Origin: a virus
DNA: 25,222 nt
Direction: 5' to 3' (one strand)
Virus record (IMG/VR): IMGVR_UViG_3300031784_000188
Location: 1-25,222 of that record
Below the pieces are notes generated by a model. The model saw only the letters and a program-made list of their open reading frames with translations, did not search any database and was not told the DNA's origin. Both the position numbers and the translations under genes were made by a program. Positions within the stretch are counted from its first letter, which is position 1, and every line of letters begins with the position of its first letter. Positions 7,792-14,215 of this stretch are shown here, one piece after another.

Positions 7792-8012
7792 TACTTTCCA
7801 ATCAATCCGTACAAACCCTTAGCAAGTGATTCTAACTCACTCTCACTCATATAAAAACTGTAAGTTGAACTCATGTCAACATCACCTTTTTTATCTTTTG
7901 TTTCCTGAATAAACTCAACTGCATAGAGATCATTAGGATTAATAGCTCTCCATTGCTTCACACGCAATCTAAAAGCTTCGTTATCTTTAACTGTAAATTC
8001 TTTCACTTCCAT
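7791..8012 (-). CDS. Small conserved protein of unknown function, early operon
   Basis: A 73-residue protein without a recognised catalytic motif. The middle reads NPNDLYAVEFIQETKDKKGD, followed by STYSFYMSESELESLAKGLY, which suggests two or three β-strands and a C-terminal helix. Similar short proteins are familiar in aquatic T4-like phages, but no function is known to me. It is joined to both neighbours by one-base TAATG overlaps, which supports it as a real, co-translated gene. Not a membrane protein by eye. Confidence 0.7.
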   Translation of the reverse strand: MEVKEFTVKDNEAFRLRVKQWRAINPNDLYAVEFIQETKDKKGDVDMSSTYSFYMSESELESLAKGLYGLIGK

Positions 8013-8194
8013 TATACTAGGTCCTTAAACATGTTTTTTCTACCTTCTTCCCCTACAAGCATGTCAAATACTTCTTTGACACGCTGTAACATAGCGCAAT
8101 TAAGCATAAGCAAGTCACGCCTATCATCGCACATCATAATTTGCTGGTCAATCGGCTTGACTAACTCAGTCATACGTTCTTGAATATCATTCAT
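8012..8194 (-). CDS. Small helical protein of unknown function, early operon
   Basis: A protein of about 60 residues, MNDIQERMTELVKPIDQQIM followed by a helical stretch CDDRRDLLMLNCAMLQRVKE and FDMLVGEEGRKNMF. It is predicted to be almost wholly α-helical with an acidic-basic pattern typical of small phage regulators or partner proteins. ATG 8194 was chosen over the TTG at 8197 because the ATG shares its A with the upstream TGA stop (TGATG), a common coupling arrangement. Its own stop overlaps the next ATG (TAATG). Function unknown. Confidence 0.7.
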   Translation of the reverse strand: MNDIQERMTELVKPIDQQIMMCDDRRDLLMLNCAMLQRVKEVFDMLVGEEGRKNMFKDLV

Positions 8195-9360
8195 CAAAAT
8201 GCTTTCAAAATAATCATACCTTCATTAAAGCGGCCATTAGGTGTAGTACTGACTGCTTTAATATCTTTAAAGTACTTACGAGCGGCTGGCTTGCTACCCA
8301 TAATTTCTTTAATCTGCTCTGTTGGTTTACGTAATGTTTTTATTTCACTTTGTGCAGTATCAAATCCTAACAACGTATTACCTTTGACAGTAAATGTTTT
8401 GCTGTAATCATCTGCAACATAATGATGTAACTTGCGTTTTGCTGTATCATATACCCAAGCTTCACTTGCACCATGAAGTTTTGTGGGATGTACGCTTGCC
8501 AAATCTAACTTACTTGCTGTATCTTTAAATACTTTCAAGTACTTCAATTTTGCTACCTGTTTCTCTACAGGAACAGCTTTTCGGGCACGTGGGGCTTTTG
8601 CCGCTTTCTTAACACTAACGTAACTGTTCAGGTCTCCCAGAACTTGTTCGATAAACTTAAGTATATTCTTAATTTGAGTTTTTGTCAAATGCTGGTAACC
8701 CTGAACAAGTTGTGCATCCTTGCCCTTTGCAACCTCATCAAACTCGTTTTGTTTCTTTTTCCATACATCAGCTAACAAACTGATATGTTGTGGCATTACG
8801 TTCTTTTTTGCTACTTCATCCATAGGCTTAAATGAATGTTTTGTGGGTGCGCCTGCTGTAATAAAATCATCAAACATACCTTCAAGTTCGCCTGCCGCAT
8901 CACGTGCTTTATCTTTCAGAATGTCCTGAATATTCGGACGTGTAGCTGATTCTTCTTTTTCTTTAGGTATTTCGGGTTTAACTAAACACTTTAATACTCG
9001 GGAAATCTCGTTCTGTAATGTAGCTTCCTCATGTTCTGACAGTTCTAACCCTCTAAGATTCATACGTGCCAACCAGCAGAATGTCATTAGGAATTCACTT
9101 TCATGAACCTTACGCATCTTTTTAGCATCTTCTGTGCGGTTGTTATAATCTAAGTATTGACTTAGTAGTTCCTTAGCATCTTTTTTAGTATAGAAACGGT
9201 TATACCAATTGAAGCTTCGGGCTAGTGTAACATTTCGTTTATCCTCATCGGGTTGCAATGGGAAGAAGGGTTCGTCACCTAAATATTTTGTATCTGCATC
9301 TCTTGGGTTCAATGCCTTGACAAAGTGGTCTTCTGTATGTTTGCCTTTACGTGTAGCCAT
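8194..9360 (-). CDS. Conserved lysine-rich protein of unknown function, first gene of early operon
   Basis: A 388-residue soluble protein that I do not recognise by function. The N-terminal half is helical and charged, with SFNWYNRFYTKKDAKELLSQ and LMTFCWLARMNLRGLELSEH. A basic linker (KKAAKAPRARKAVPVEKQ) separates it from a C-terminal region with β-strand character (EAWVYDTAKRKLHHYVAD, FTVKGNTLLGFD) ending in NGRFNEGMIILKAF. Proteins with this C-terminal style occur in other aquatic T4-like phages. ATG 9360 was chosen because AGGAGA lies just upstream and the predicted transcript starts near 9381, which excludes the in-frame GTG at 9396. It heads a five-gene overlapping operon expected to be early. 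The basic linker could bind nucleic acid; that is speculation. Confidence 0.75.
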   Translation of the reverse strand: MATRKGKHTEDHFVKALNPRDADTKYLGDEPFFPLQPDEDKRNVTLARSFNWYNRFYTKKDAKELLSQYLDYNNRTEDAKKMRKVHESEFLMTFCWLARMNLRGLELSEHEEATLQNEISRVLKCLVKPEIPKEKEESATRPNIQDILKDKARDAAGELEGMFDDFITAGAPTKHSFKPMDEVAKKNVMPQHISLLADVWKKKQNEFDEVAKGKDAQLVQGYQHLTKTQIKNILKFIEQVLGDLNSYVSVKKAAKAPRARKAVPVEKQVAKLKYLKVFKDTASKLDLASVHPTKLHGASEAWVYDTAKRKLHHYVADDYSKTFTVKGNTLLGFDTAQSEIKTLRKPTEQIKEIMGSKPAARKYFKDIKAVSTTPNGRFNEGMIILKAF

Positions 9361-9387
9361 GCGCTCTCCTAGTTGATAATACTTAGT

Positions 9388-9416
9388 ATTGTACACTAGA
9401 TTCCAATTAAATGCAA
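9388..9416 (-). promoter_or_regulatory. Sigma70-like early promoter for five-gene operon
   Basis: On the minus strand TTGCAT (9411-9416), a 17-base spacer, then TACAAT (9388-9393). The predicted start near 9381 leaves a 21-base leader with AGGAGA. It is the best match to the bacterial consensus in the window and lies back to back with the rightward late promoter at 9439. Confidence 0.75.
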
Positions 9417-9438
9417 GAATTTTTTCACCTTACAACAC

Positions 9439-9446
9439 GATAAATA
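9439..9446 (+). promoter_or_regulatory. T4-type late promoter (GATAAATA) for gp14-like gene
   Basis: GATAAATA on the plus strand, 20 bases before the ATG at 9467. It is the only clear plus-strand late element seen and probably serves the gp14-like, gp15-like and Nudix genes. Confidence 0.75.
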
Positions 9447-9466
9447 CTACACAATTGGATTAAACG

Positions 9467-11125
9467 ATGCCAAAACTCTCACTTTATAGACCACAAAAAT
9501 CAAACGATTTTAAGTTTTTGGATAAAACAATATCCGAAATGTTTACTATCGGCGCTACCGACTTGTTTGTTCACAAATATATTGGGATTAAGAATAATGG
9601 ACCAAGCAATGATCTTACTCAACCGCAATATACTACACCAAACGTAACAGATATTCAGGACTTACTATTCTTAGAAAATCGTGACAGAAAATATGATCCG
9701 GATATTTATAGAATACGTGGACATTATAATGTGCAGAATCTAGATTTTGATTTGAGTCAGTTTGGATTATTCTTAAACAACGATATTATCTTTATCACGG
9801 TTCATTATAATGATATGATGAATATTATAGGTAGAAAGTTAATAGTTGGTGACGTATTAGAATTACCGCACCTAACTGATTATCATCCATTAAATGAAAC
9901 TATACCAGTTGGATTAAGAAGATATTATCAAGTTACTGATGGTAATTATGCTAGTGAAGGGTTTAGTCCTACATGGTATCCGCACTTATGGCGTATCAAA
10001 TGCGAACCATTAGTAGATTCACAAGAATATGCAGATATTATGAATCAACCAATTAATAAGGATAATTACTTAGGTGATTGGGATAATACAAAAGAGTATC
10101 CAGTTGGATATACAGTAACATATGGTGGCACAACTTATACAGTAATAGCGCCCGGGCCAGCACCAGTTGGCGTACCATGTACTGATACAGAATATTGGGA
10201 GGTCGATACGGCTAGCACACTACAAGATATTATTGGTAGGTACAATAAGAACATTGAAATCAATGATGCTGTTATTGCAGAAGCTATGAGAATAGTTCCA
10301 AAATCAGGTTACGATAGAAGTCAATTATATGTTGTACCTACATATGATAACAATGCACCGGCACCCCCAGTCAATGTTGTTATAACTAAAGAAGCTCCTA
10401 CAGTTCAAGGCACTGTTACATTTGTAACTAGCTCATTGTACGGAAACCCTAGTCCTGTACTAAAGATTAGTGCAGCCGCATTAAAGAGTTTGTGGGACTT
10501 AACTGCTGATGATACATCTGCATTACGTGCATTCATTCAAGCAAGTTTACAGATTGCTGAGATACCACCTGAAGTAACTGATAGTGGTAGTGGAGCACTT
10601 GAGGGTACAACAGTATTAACTGTTAAATCTATGGGAGAAATCACTGGCCCATATGGTACATCAGATAATACATATATTACCAGTGACCAAGATCCAGTAG
10701 CGCCCGGATTTAACAGTGAGATTATACCTGGCATCATTGACTATCGTGCTGATACTGATCCTAGATTCAGATATATTAAACGTCAAAGCCCAAGAAGCTT
10801 TGGTTATATTGATGGATACTTGACAGGTGATGGCACAGCTCCTAATGGTGAACCAGTTGCAGCGGGAACTAACTTCCCAGCTACAGCCGAGATAGGTGAT
10901 TACTTCTTACGTACTGATTATTTACCGCAACAATTATTCCGTTGGGATGGTGTATTGTGGATCAAGATAAGTGAGAATGTAAGAACTGGACTAGGATTTA
11001 CTAGCGATGATAAATCACAGCTAAGTACATTCATTAACAATAGCAATGTAACTGTATTGACTAACGGTACGACAATACCTGAGAGACAAGCATTGTCGTC
11101 TATACTTAGAATTCAAACAGATTAA
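9467..11125 (+). CDS. Neck/connector protein, tentatively gp14-like, with inserted CBM-like module
   Basis: A 552-residue late structural protein. Residues 62-190 hold the best family signal: DIQDLLFLENRDRKYDPDIY, QNLDFDLSQFGLFLNNDIIF, then GRKLIVGDVLELPHL, a YYQVTD strand and TWYPHLWRIKCEPLVDSQEY. This layout resembles the gp14 neck proteins of T4-like phages ('GDLIYLP', 'FEI', 'L.CE.F'). Residues 201-246 look like a type 3 chitin-binding (CBM5/12) module (see finding). Residues 474-501 carry a W-rich β module (GDYFLRTDYLPQQLFRWDG). No strong ribosome site precedes the ATG (only GGATTAAACG). It is followed by the gp15-like gene after a homing-endonuclease interruption, consistent with T4 order 14-15. 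The gp14 label is tentative. Confidence 0.6.
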   Translation: MPKLSLYRPQKSNDFKFLDKTISEMFTIGATDLFVHKYIGIKNNGPSNDLTQPQYTTPNVTDIQDLLFLENRDRKYDPDIYRIRGHYNVQNLDFDLSQFGLFLNNDIIFITVHYNDMMNIIGRKLIVGDVLELPHLTDYHPLNETIPVGLRRYYQVTDGNYASEGFSPTWYPHLWRIKCEPLVDSQEYADIMNQPINKDNYLGDWDNTKEYPVGYTVTYGGTTYTVIAPGPAPVGVPCTDTEYWEVDTASTLQDIIGRYNKNIEINDAVIAEAMRIVPKSGYDRSQLYVVPTYDNNAPAPPVNVVITKEAPTVQGTVTFVTSSLYGNPSPVLKISAAALKSLWDLTADDTSALRAFIQASLQIAEIPPEVTDSGSGALEGTTVLTVKSMGEITGPYGTSDNTYITSDQDPVAPGFNSEIIPGIIDYRADTDPRFRYIKRQSPRSFGYIDGYLTGDGTAPNGEPVAAGTNFPATAEIGDYFLRTDYLPQQLFRWDGVLWIKISENVRTGLGFTSDDKSQLSTFINNSNVTVLTNGTTIPERQALSSILRIQTD

Positions 11126-11736
11126 GCTTTTTTAAGTTTACAATTATCAAAGTGCCATCTTGGCATTGTACAAGAACCGCCTTGTTTTAGACAATGAGGG
11201 CACTCTACTATTTTGTATTTCATACCTGTGCGAGTTTTTGCACTTTTATCAATCCATTCTTGCGGAAGTGGACGACCTTTATTTTTATTAGGACTGCTTC
11301 GTATTTTAGGTTTTTTATATTTTTTACCTATCTTTTTTGCAAGATATTCCTGAGAACGTTTTATCCCGGTTTGTCTTTTACTTTTATTCACATTTTCTTC
11401 AAAAGTATGCTTTCTTCCTGTTTGGGCCTTTGAAATTTTGCTACGACCTATTGGTCCTGGATCACCGCCATCACCTGATTCTGTCTTTAAATTAGCCCAA
11501 TCATTACTGCTAACTACATTCCATAATATACTGTAATATTCTCCCCATTGTTTAACTTCATCATTAGTTGCACATTCTCTTAAAATTTCAGTATCATAAT
11601 CAGATCCATGTTTTTTTAGATGTGATTTCCAATATTTACCAGATCCGGTATATGAGTGAGGGTCGTTTGATGTAGTTTTACCTAAGTACTGTAATCCAGT
11701 AATACGATGGGTCTTTTTATAAAGATAAATAGTCAT
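11122..11736 (-). CDS. GIY-YIG homing endonuclease (Seg-like), free-standing
   Basis: A 204-residue nuclease of the GIY-YIG family. The N-terminal domain has IYLY (3-6) and YLG (17-19) for the two name motifs, and a likely catalytic Glu at E67 in QWGEYYSILW. Residues 95-130 (GRSKISKAQTGRKHTFEENV and on) look like NUMOD3-type DNA-binding repeats. A C-terminal zinc knuckle is formed by C179, C182, H195 and C199 (RWHFDNCK), a common ending in phage GIY-YIG enzymes. Such enzymes cut a related phage's DNA near their own locus and so spread the gene. It lies opposite in strand to, and exactly between, the gp14-like and gp15-like genes, overlapping the former's stop. AAGGAG precedes the ATG by 8 bases; a TATAAATA late element lies 60 bases upstream. 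Confidence 0.9.
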   Translation of the reverse strand: MTIYLYKKTHRITGLQYLGKTTSNDPHSYTGSGKYWKSHLKKHGSDYDTEILRECATNDEVKQWGEYYSILWNVVSSNDWANLKTESGDGGDPGPIGRSKISKAQTGRKHTFEENVNKSKRQTGIKRSQEYLAKKIGKKYKKPKIRSSPNKNKGRPLPQEWIDKSAKTRTGMKYKIVECPHCLKQGGSCTMPRWHFDNCKLKKA

Positions 11737-11795
11737 GCTGATGCTCCTTGATAGCTTTAGAGTAACTGGGTGTCCGAAACCGCGAGTTACACTAT

Positions 11796-11803
11796 TATTT
11801 ATA
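11796..11803 (-). promoter_or_regulatory. Canonical late promoter (TATAAATA) for homing endonuclease
   Basis: TATAAATA on the minus strand, the exact T4 late consensus, 60 bases before the endonuclease ATG. It lies within the leader of the opposite-strand gp15-like gene. All other strong late elements seen here read GATAAATA. Confidence 0.65.
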
Positions 11804-11817
11804 CAAGGGACTTAATT

Positions 11818-13203
11818 TTGGCTTCTTACTTTTATGATAATCAGATCCGCAGGTTTCTGGTTCAATTCGCAAGAATCTTTAGTAACTGGCAAGTTACTAA
11901 AGGGAAAGACCCTGCAGGCAATGACATTCAAGTACGTGTGCCAATCATGTACGGTGATCAAAGTCGTATGGCAGCTACTCAAATAGCTGAAAACAGTCCT
12001 AGCAGTTTGCCTAGCGCACCACTGATTACTTACTATATTACCGGACTTGAATACGACCAACGTAGAACACAAGATCCTTATTTTATTGAACAACTTGATG
12101 TTCGTCAAAAGACATTCAATCAGCAAACAGGTCAATATGAAACAACACAAGGTCAAGCATTTAGTGTTGAACGTATCATGCCTGTACCCTATACGTTAAG
12201 AATTACCGTAGACTTTTGGACTACGAACTATAATCAGAAATTAGAATTAATTGAGCAATTAGGTGTATTGTTTAATCCAAGCATGGAAATACAAAGCACT
12301 GATAACTTTATTGATTGGACTAGTTTAAGTGTTGTATATCAAGATGGATTAACATTTAGTAGTCGTGTTATTCCACAAGGTAGCGGCAATCCTGTTGATG
12401 TGATGACTTGGAAATTCTACATGCCTATATGGATTAGTAGTGCGGCTAAGATTACTAAGATGAATATCATCTACAAGATTATTGCTAGTATCTTTAAGGG
12501 TAATGCACTGTCAGATATGCAAGACGATGAATTACTATTAGGTACTCGTCAAAAGATAACTCCATATGGATATAAAATATTACTATTAGGTAATACACTA
12601 CAAGTATTACCAGATGGTGCAGCATTTACACCTGGCAACAATACATTAGATACACCTGCAGGTCCTAATAGTGAGGTTATATGGGAAAGCTTTTTAAATG
12701 TATACGGTACTGTTAGACCGGGTATCAGTCAGATATGGTTACAAAACCCATATATGGATACTGATATTGTAGGTACTATAGCATTTAACCCAACAGATGA
12801 TAGATTATTAATATATAACATTGATACTGATACCTTACCGGCCAACACTATGGATGCAGTTGATAGCGTTATAAATCCATTGCAAAAAGGACCTAGCACT
12901 CCTAGTGAAGAAAATGGATTACCTGAACCTGTAATTGGTCAGCGTTATTTGATTGTTGAAGATATCGGTAGTGATAACAATATTGAAACATCAAACGCAT
13001 GGGGTAACTTAGTTGCACATGCAAATGACATTATTGAGTTTGATGGTACTAATTGGATAGTAAGTTTTAATTCTACGATAATTAGCGATATTCAATTTGT
13101 TACTAACTTAACCACTGGTGTACAATATCGTTTTGATGGTATGTCATGGATGAAAGCGTATGAAGGATGGTATGCTCCAGGAGATTTTAGCATAGTGATT
13201 TAA
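11818..13203 (+). CDS. gp15: Tail terminator / sheath-stabilising protein, gp15-like, extended
   Basis: The protein caps the tail tube and sheath and joins the tail to the neck. The first 235 residues or so match the gp15 pattern of T4-like aquatic phages: ASYFYDNQIRRFLVQFARIF, MYGDQSRMAA, YITGLEYDQRRTQDPYFIEQ, the strand ERIMPVPYTLRITVDFWT, LFNPSMEIQ.TDNFIDWTSL and WKFYMPIWISSAAKI. The C-terminal 200 residues or so are extra compared with usual gp15 lengths near 270. They include two small W-rich modules (about 374-416 and 433-450). The start is taken as TTG 11818, preceded by AAGGGA at 7 bases, because the family begins right before ASYFYD. An upstream in-frame GTG at 11770 has no ribosome site. 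A TTG start is unusual for a structural gene. The length is 461 residues. Confidence 0.8.
   Translation: MASYFYDNQIRRFLVQFARIFSNWQVTKGKDPAGNDIQVRVPIMYGDQSRMAATQIAENSPSSLPSAPLITYYITGLEYDQRRTQDPYFIEQLDVRQKTFNQQTGQYETTQGQAFSVERIMPVPYTLRITVDFWTTNYNQKLELIEQLGVLFNPSMEIQSTDNFIDWTSLSVVYQDGLTFSSRVIPQGSGNPVDVMTWKFYMPIWISSAAKITKMNIIYKIIASIFKGNALSDMQDDELLLGTRQKITPYGYKILLLGNTLQVLPDGAAFTPGNNTLDTPAGPNSEVIWESFLNVYGTVRPGISQIWLQNPYMDTDIVGTIAFNPTDDRLLIYNIDTDTLPANTMDAVDSVINPLQKGPSTPSEENGLPEPVIGQRYLIVEDIGSDNNIETSNAWGNLVAHANDIIEFDGTNWIVSFNSTIISDIQFVTNLTTGVQYRFDGMSWMKAYEGWYAPGDFSIVI
11877..11902. repeat. Perfect 11-bp inverted repeat within gp15-like gene
   Basis: CTTTAGTAACT (11877-11887), loop GGCA, then AGTTACTAAAG (11892-11902). 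It lies in the coding sequence for residues 20-29, downstream of the homing endonuclease insertion. A related AGTAACTGG string occurs at 11761-11769 on the other side of the gene start. Confidence 0.8.
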
Positions 13204-13219
13204 ACAGATAAATTACTAT

Positions 13220-13639
13220 ATGCACAAAAATATTTCAGCGGGCGTATTCTTCTATTGTTCCCAAACTAAACGATTGCTATTCTTATTAAGAAGCGATGAA
13301 AAGAACATTGGTAATTGGGGACTGCCCGGTGGAAAGCTTGAAGAAGGTGAAACACTAATAGAAGGTGTTGAACGTGAGTGCAGTGAAGAAATTAACTTCT
13401 TTCCAGAACATGCAAAACTAATACCTATACAGAAATTTGTGAATAACACATTCACTTATCATACATTCTTTTGTATCATTGAGAATGAATTCATTCCTAT
13501 ATTAAATGAAGAACATGTAGGTTATGCTTGGGTAGATTATAGAAGATATCCTAAACCACTACATCCTGGTTTATTCAACACAGTAAACTTTGAAGTGGTT
13601 CAAGAAAAGATACAGAAGATAATAAAAAAAGCGACCTAA
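13220..13639 (+). CDS. Nudix hydrolase
   Basis: A 139-residue enzyme predicted to hydrolyse a nucleoside diphosphate linked to another group. The Nudix box is clear: GLPGG leads into G-K-L-E-E-G-E (first Gly and Glu of GX5E), then seven residues and R-E-C-S-E-E-I-N, with the usual final Gly replaced by Asn. The N-terminus (MHKNISAGVFFYCSQTKRLL) and the later part (TYHTFFCIIENEFIPILNEE, WVDYRRYPKPLHPG) fit small phage Nudix proteins. The substrate cannot be read; candidates are oxidised or dinucleoside nucleotides, ADP-ribose or NADH. It follows gp15 by 16 bases without a strong ribosome site. Its stop lies inside the loop of the following terminator. Co-transcription with late tail genes is likely. 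Confidence 0.85.
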   Translation: MHKNISAGVFFYCSQTKRLLFLLRSDEKNIGNWGLPGGKLEEGETLIEGVERECSEEINFFPEHAKLIPIQKFVNNTFTYHTFFCIIENEFIPILNEEHVGYAWVDYRRYPKPLHPGLFNTVNFEVVQEKIQKIIKKAT

Positions 13640-13652
13640 GTCGCTTTTTTTT
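13624..13652. terminator. Bidirectional rho-independent terminator
   Basis: AAAAAAGCGAC, a CTAA loop, GTCGCTTTTTT. The stem plus flanking A and T runs work in both directions, between the converging Nudix (plus) and 13665-14123 (minus) genes. The Nudix stop codon is in the loop. Confidence 0.85.
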
Positions 13653-13664
13653 ATTATGTTGATA

Positions 13665-14123
13665 TTAATCGTTGTTTTCAACTGATACTTTTTCATAATC
13701 AGTACCAGGAGTAGTACCAGCAGCCGCTGTAGTAAAGAATGACAACAAATACTTAGTATCTGAAAAGTCTAATGCCCATTTGTTTGTCATAGTAGAAAAA
13801 CGAATTGGGTCTCCGTTATTATCAGTTGCAGTGATTGTCATGTCATCATCTGCTAAACTATCATCAGCAACATCAGCCAATGTACATACACCGGTATTTA
13901 CACCGTCAGTGACTAAGTACTTACGTTTTGCTTTTTGACGTAAGATATACCCGTCTGCTTCTGCGTTTGCGCCAATCTTTACACGTACTACTACGTTAAG
14001 ACTTACGTTATTTCCACCAACTACTCCTATTCCGTTACCGTTAAATCCGTTATCTGTTGTACCGTCATTTGGGAATCCGATATCGATTGTTGAGTCTTTT
14101 GCTATTTTAAGTGGTCTTGCCAT
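13665..14123 (-). CDS. Putative virion structural protein (small β-rich)
   Basis: A 152-residue protein, MARPLKIAKDSTIDIGFPND at the start, followed by a Gly/Asn-rich segment and alternating β-strands (NVSLNVVVRVKIG, ADGYILRQKAKRKYLVTDG, GVCTLADV, NKWALDFSDTKYLLSFFTTA). No enzyme motif is visible. The composition and a strong late-type ribosome site (AAGGAG, 9 bases before ATG) point to an abundant virion component such as a decoration protein. Similar proteins occur in other aquatic T4-like phages, without assigned function to my knowledge. It follows the fibre gene on the same strand, with its own late promoter 82 bases upstream and a terminator downstream. Confidence 0.65.
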   Translation of the reverse strand: MARPLKIAKDSTIDIGFPNDGTTDNGFNGNGIGVVGGNNVSLNVVVRVKIGANAEADGYILRQKAKRKYLVTDGVNTGVCTLADVADDSLADDDMTITATDNNGDPIRFSTMTNKWALDFSDTKYLLSFFTTAAAGTTPGTDYEKVSVENND

Positions 14124-14204
14124 TTGTTTTCTCCTTGAATATTGTGGGTTCTATCCACTACGCGGGGGGACCGCATAAACTCCCCGAATTGAGAGTGTAT
14201 TATA

Positions 14205-14212
14205 TATTTATC
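14205..14212 (-). promoter_or_regulatory. T4-type late promoter (GATAAATA) for 13665-14123 gene
   Basis: GATAAATA on the minus strand directly after the fibre stop codon. The leader of about 75 bases can form GC-rich stems (GCGG/CCGC near 14160-14175, and GTGG/CCAC near 14145-14159) before AAGGAG. Confidence 0.7.
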
Positions 14213-14215
14213 TAA

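Noticed and set aside
11770-11817. GTG start at 11770 for the gp15-like gene
   Set aside because: The family begins at the ASYFYD segment, AAGGGA precedes the TTG at 11818, and the extra residues look non-conserved.
13207-13214. GATAAATT as a late promoter for the Nudix gene
   Set aside because: It differs at the last base and ends 5 bases before the ATG. Read-through from gp15 is simpler.
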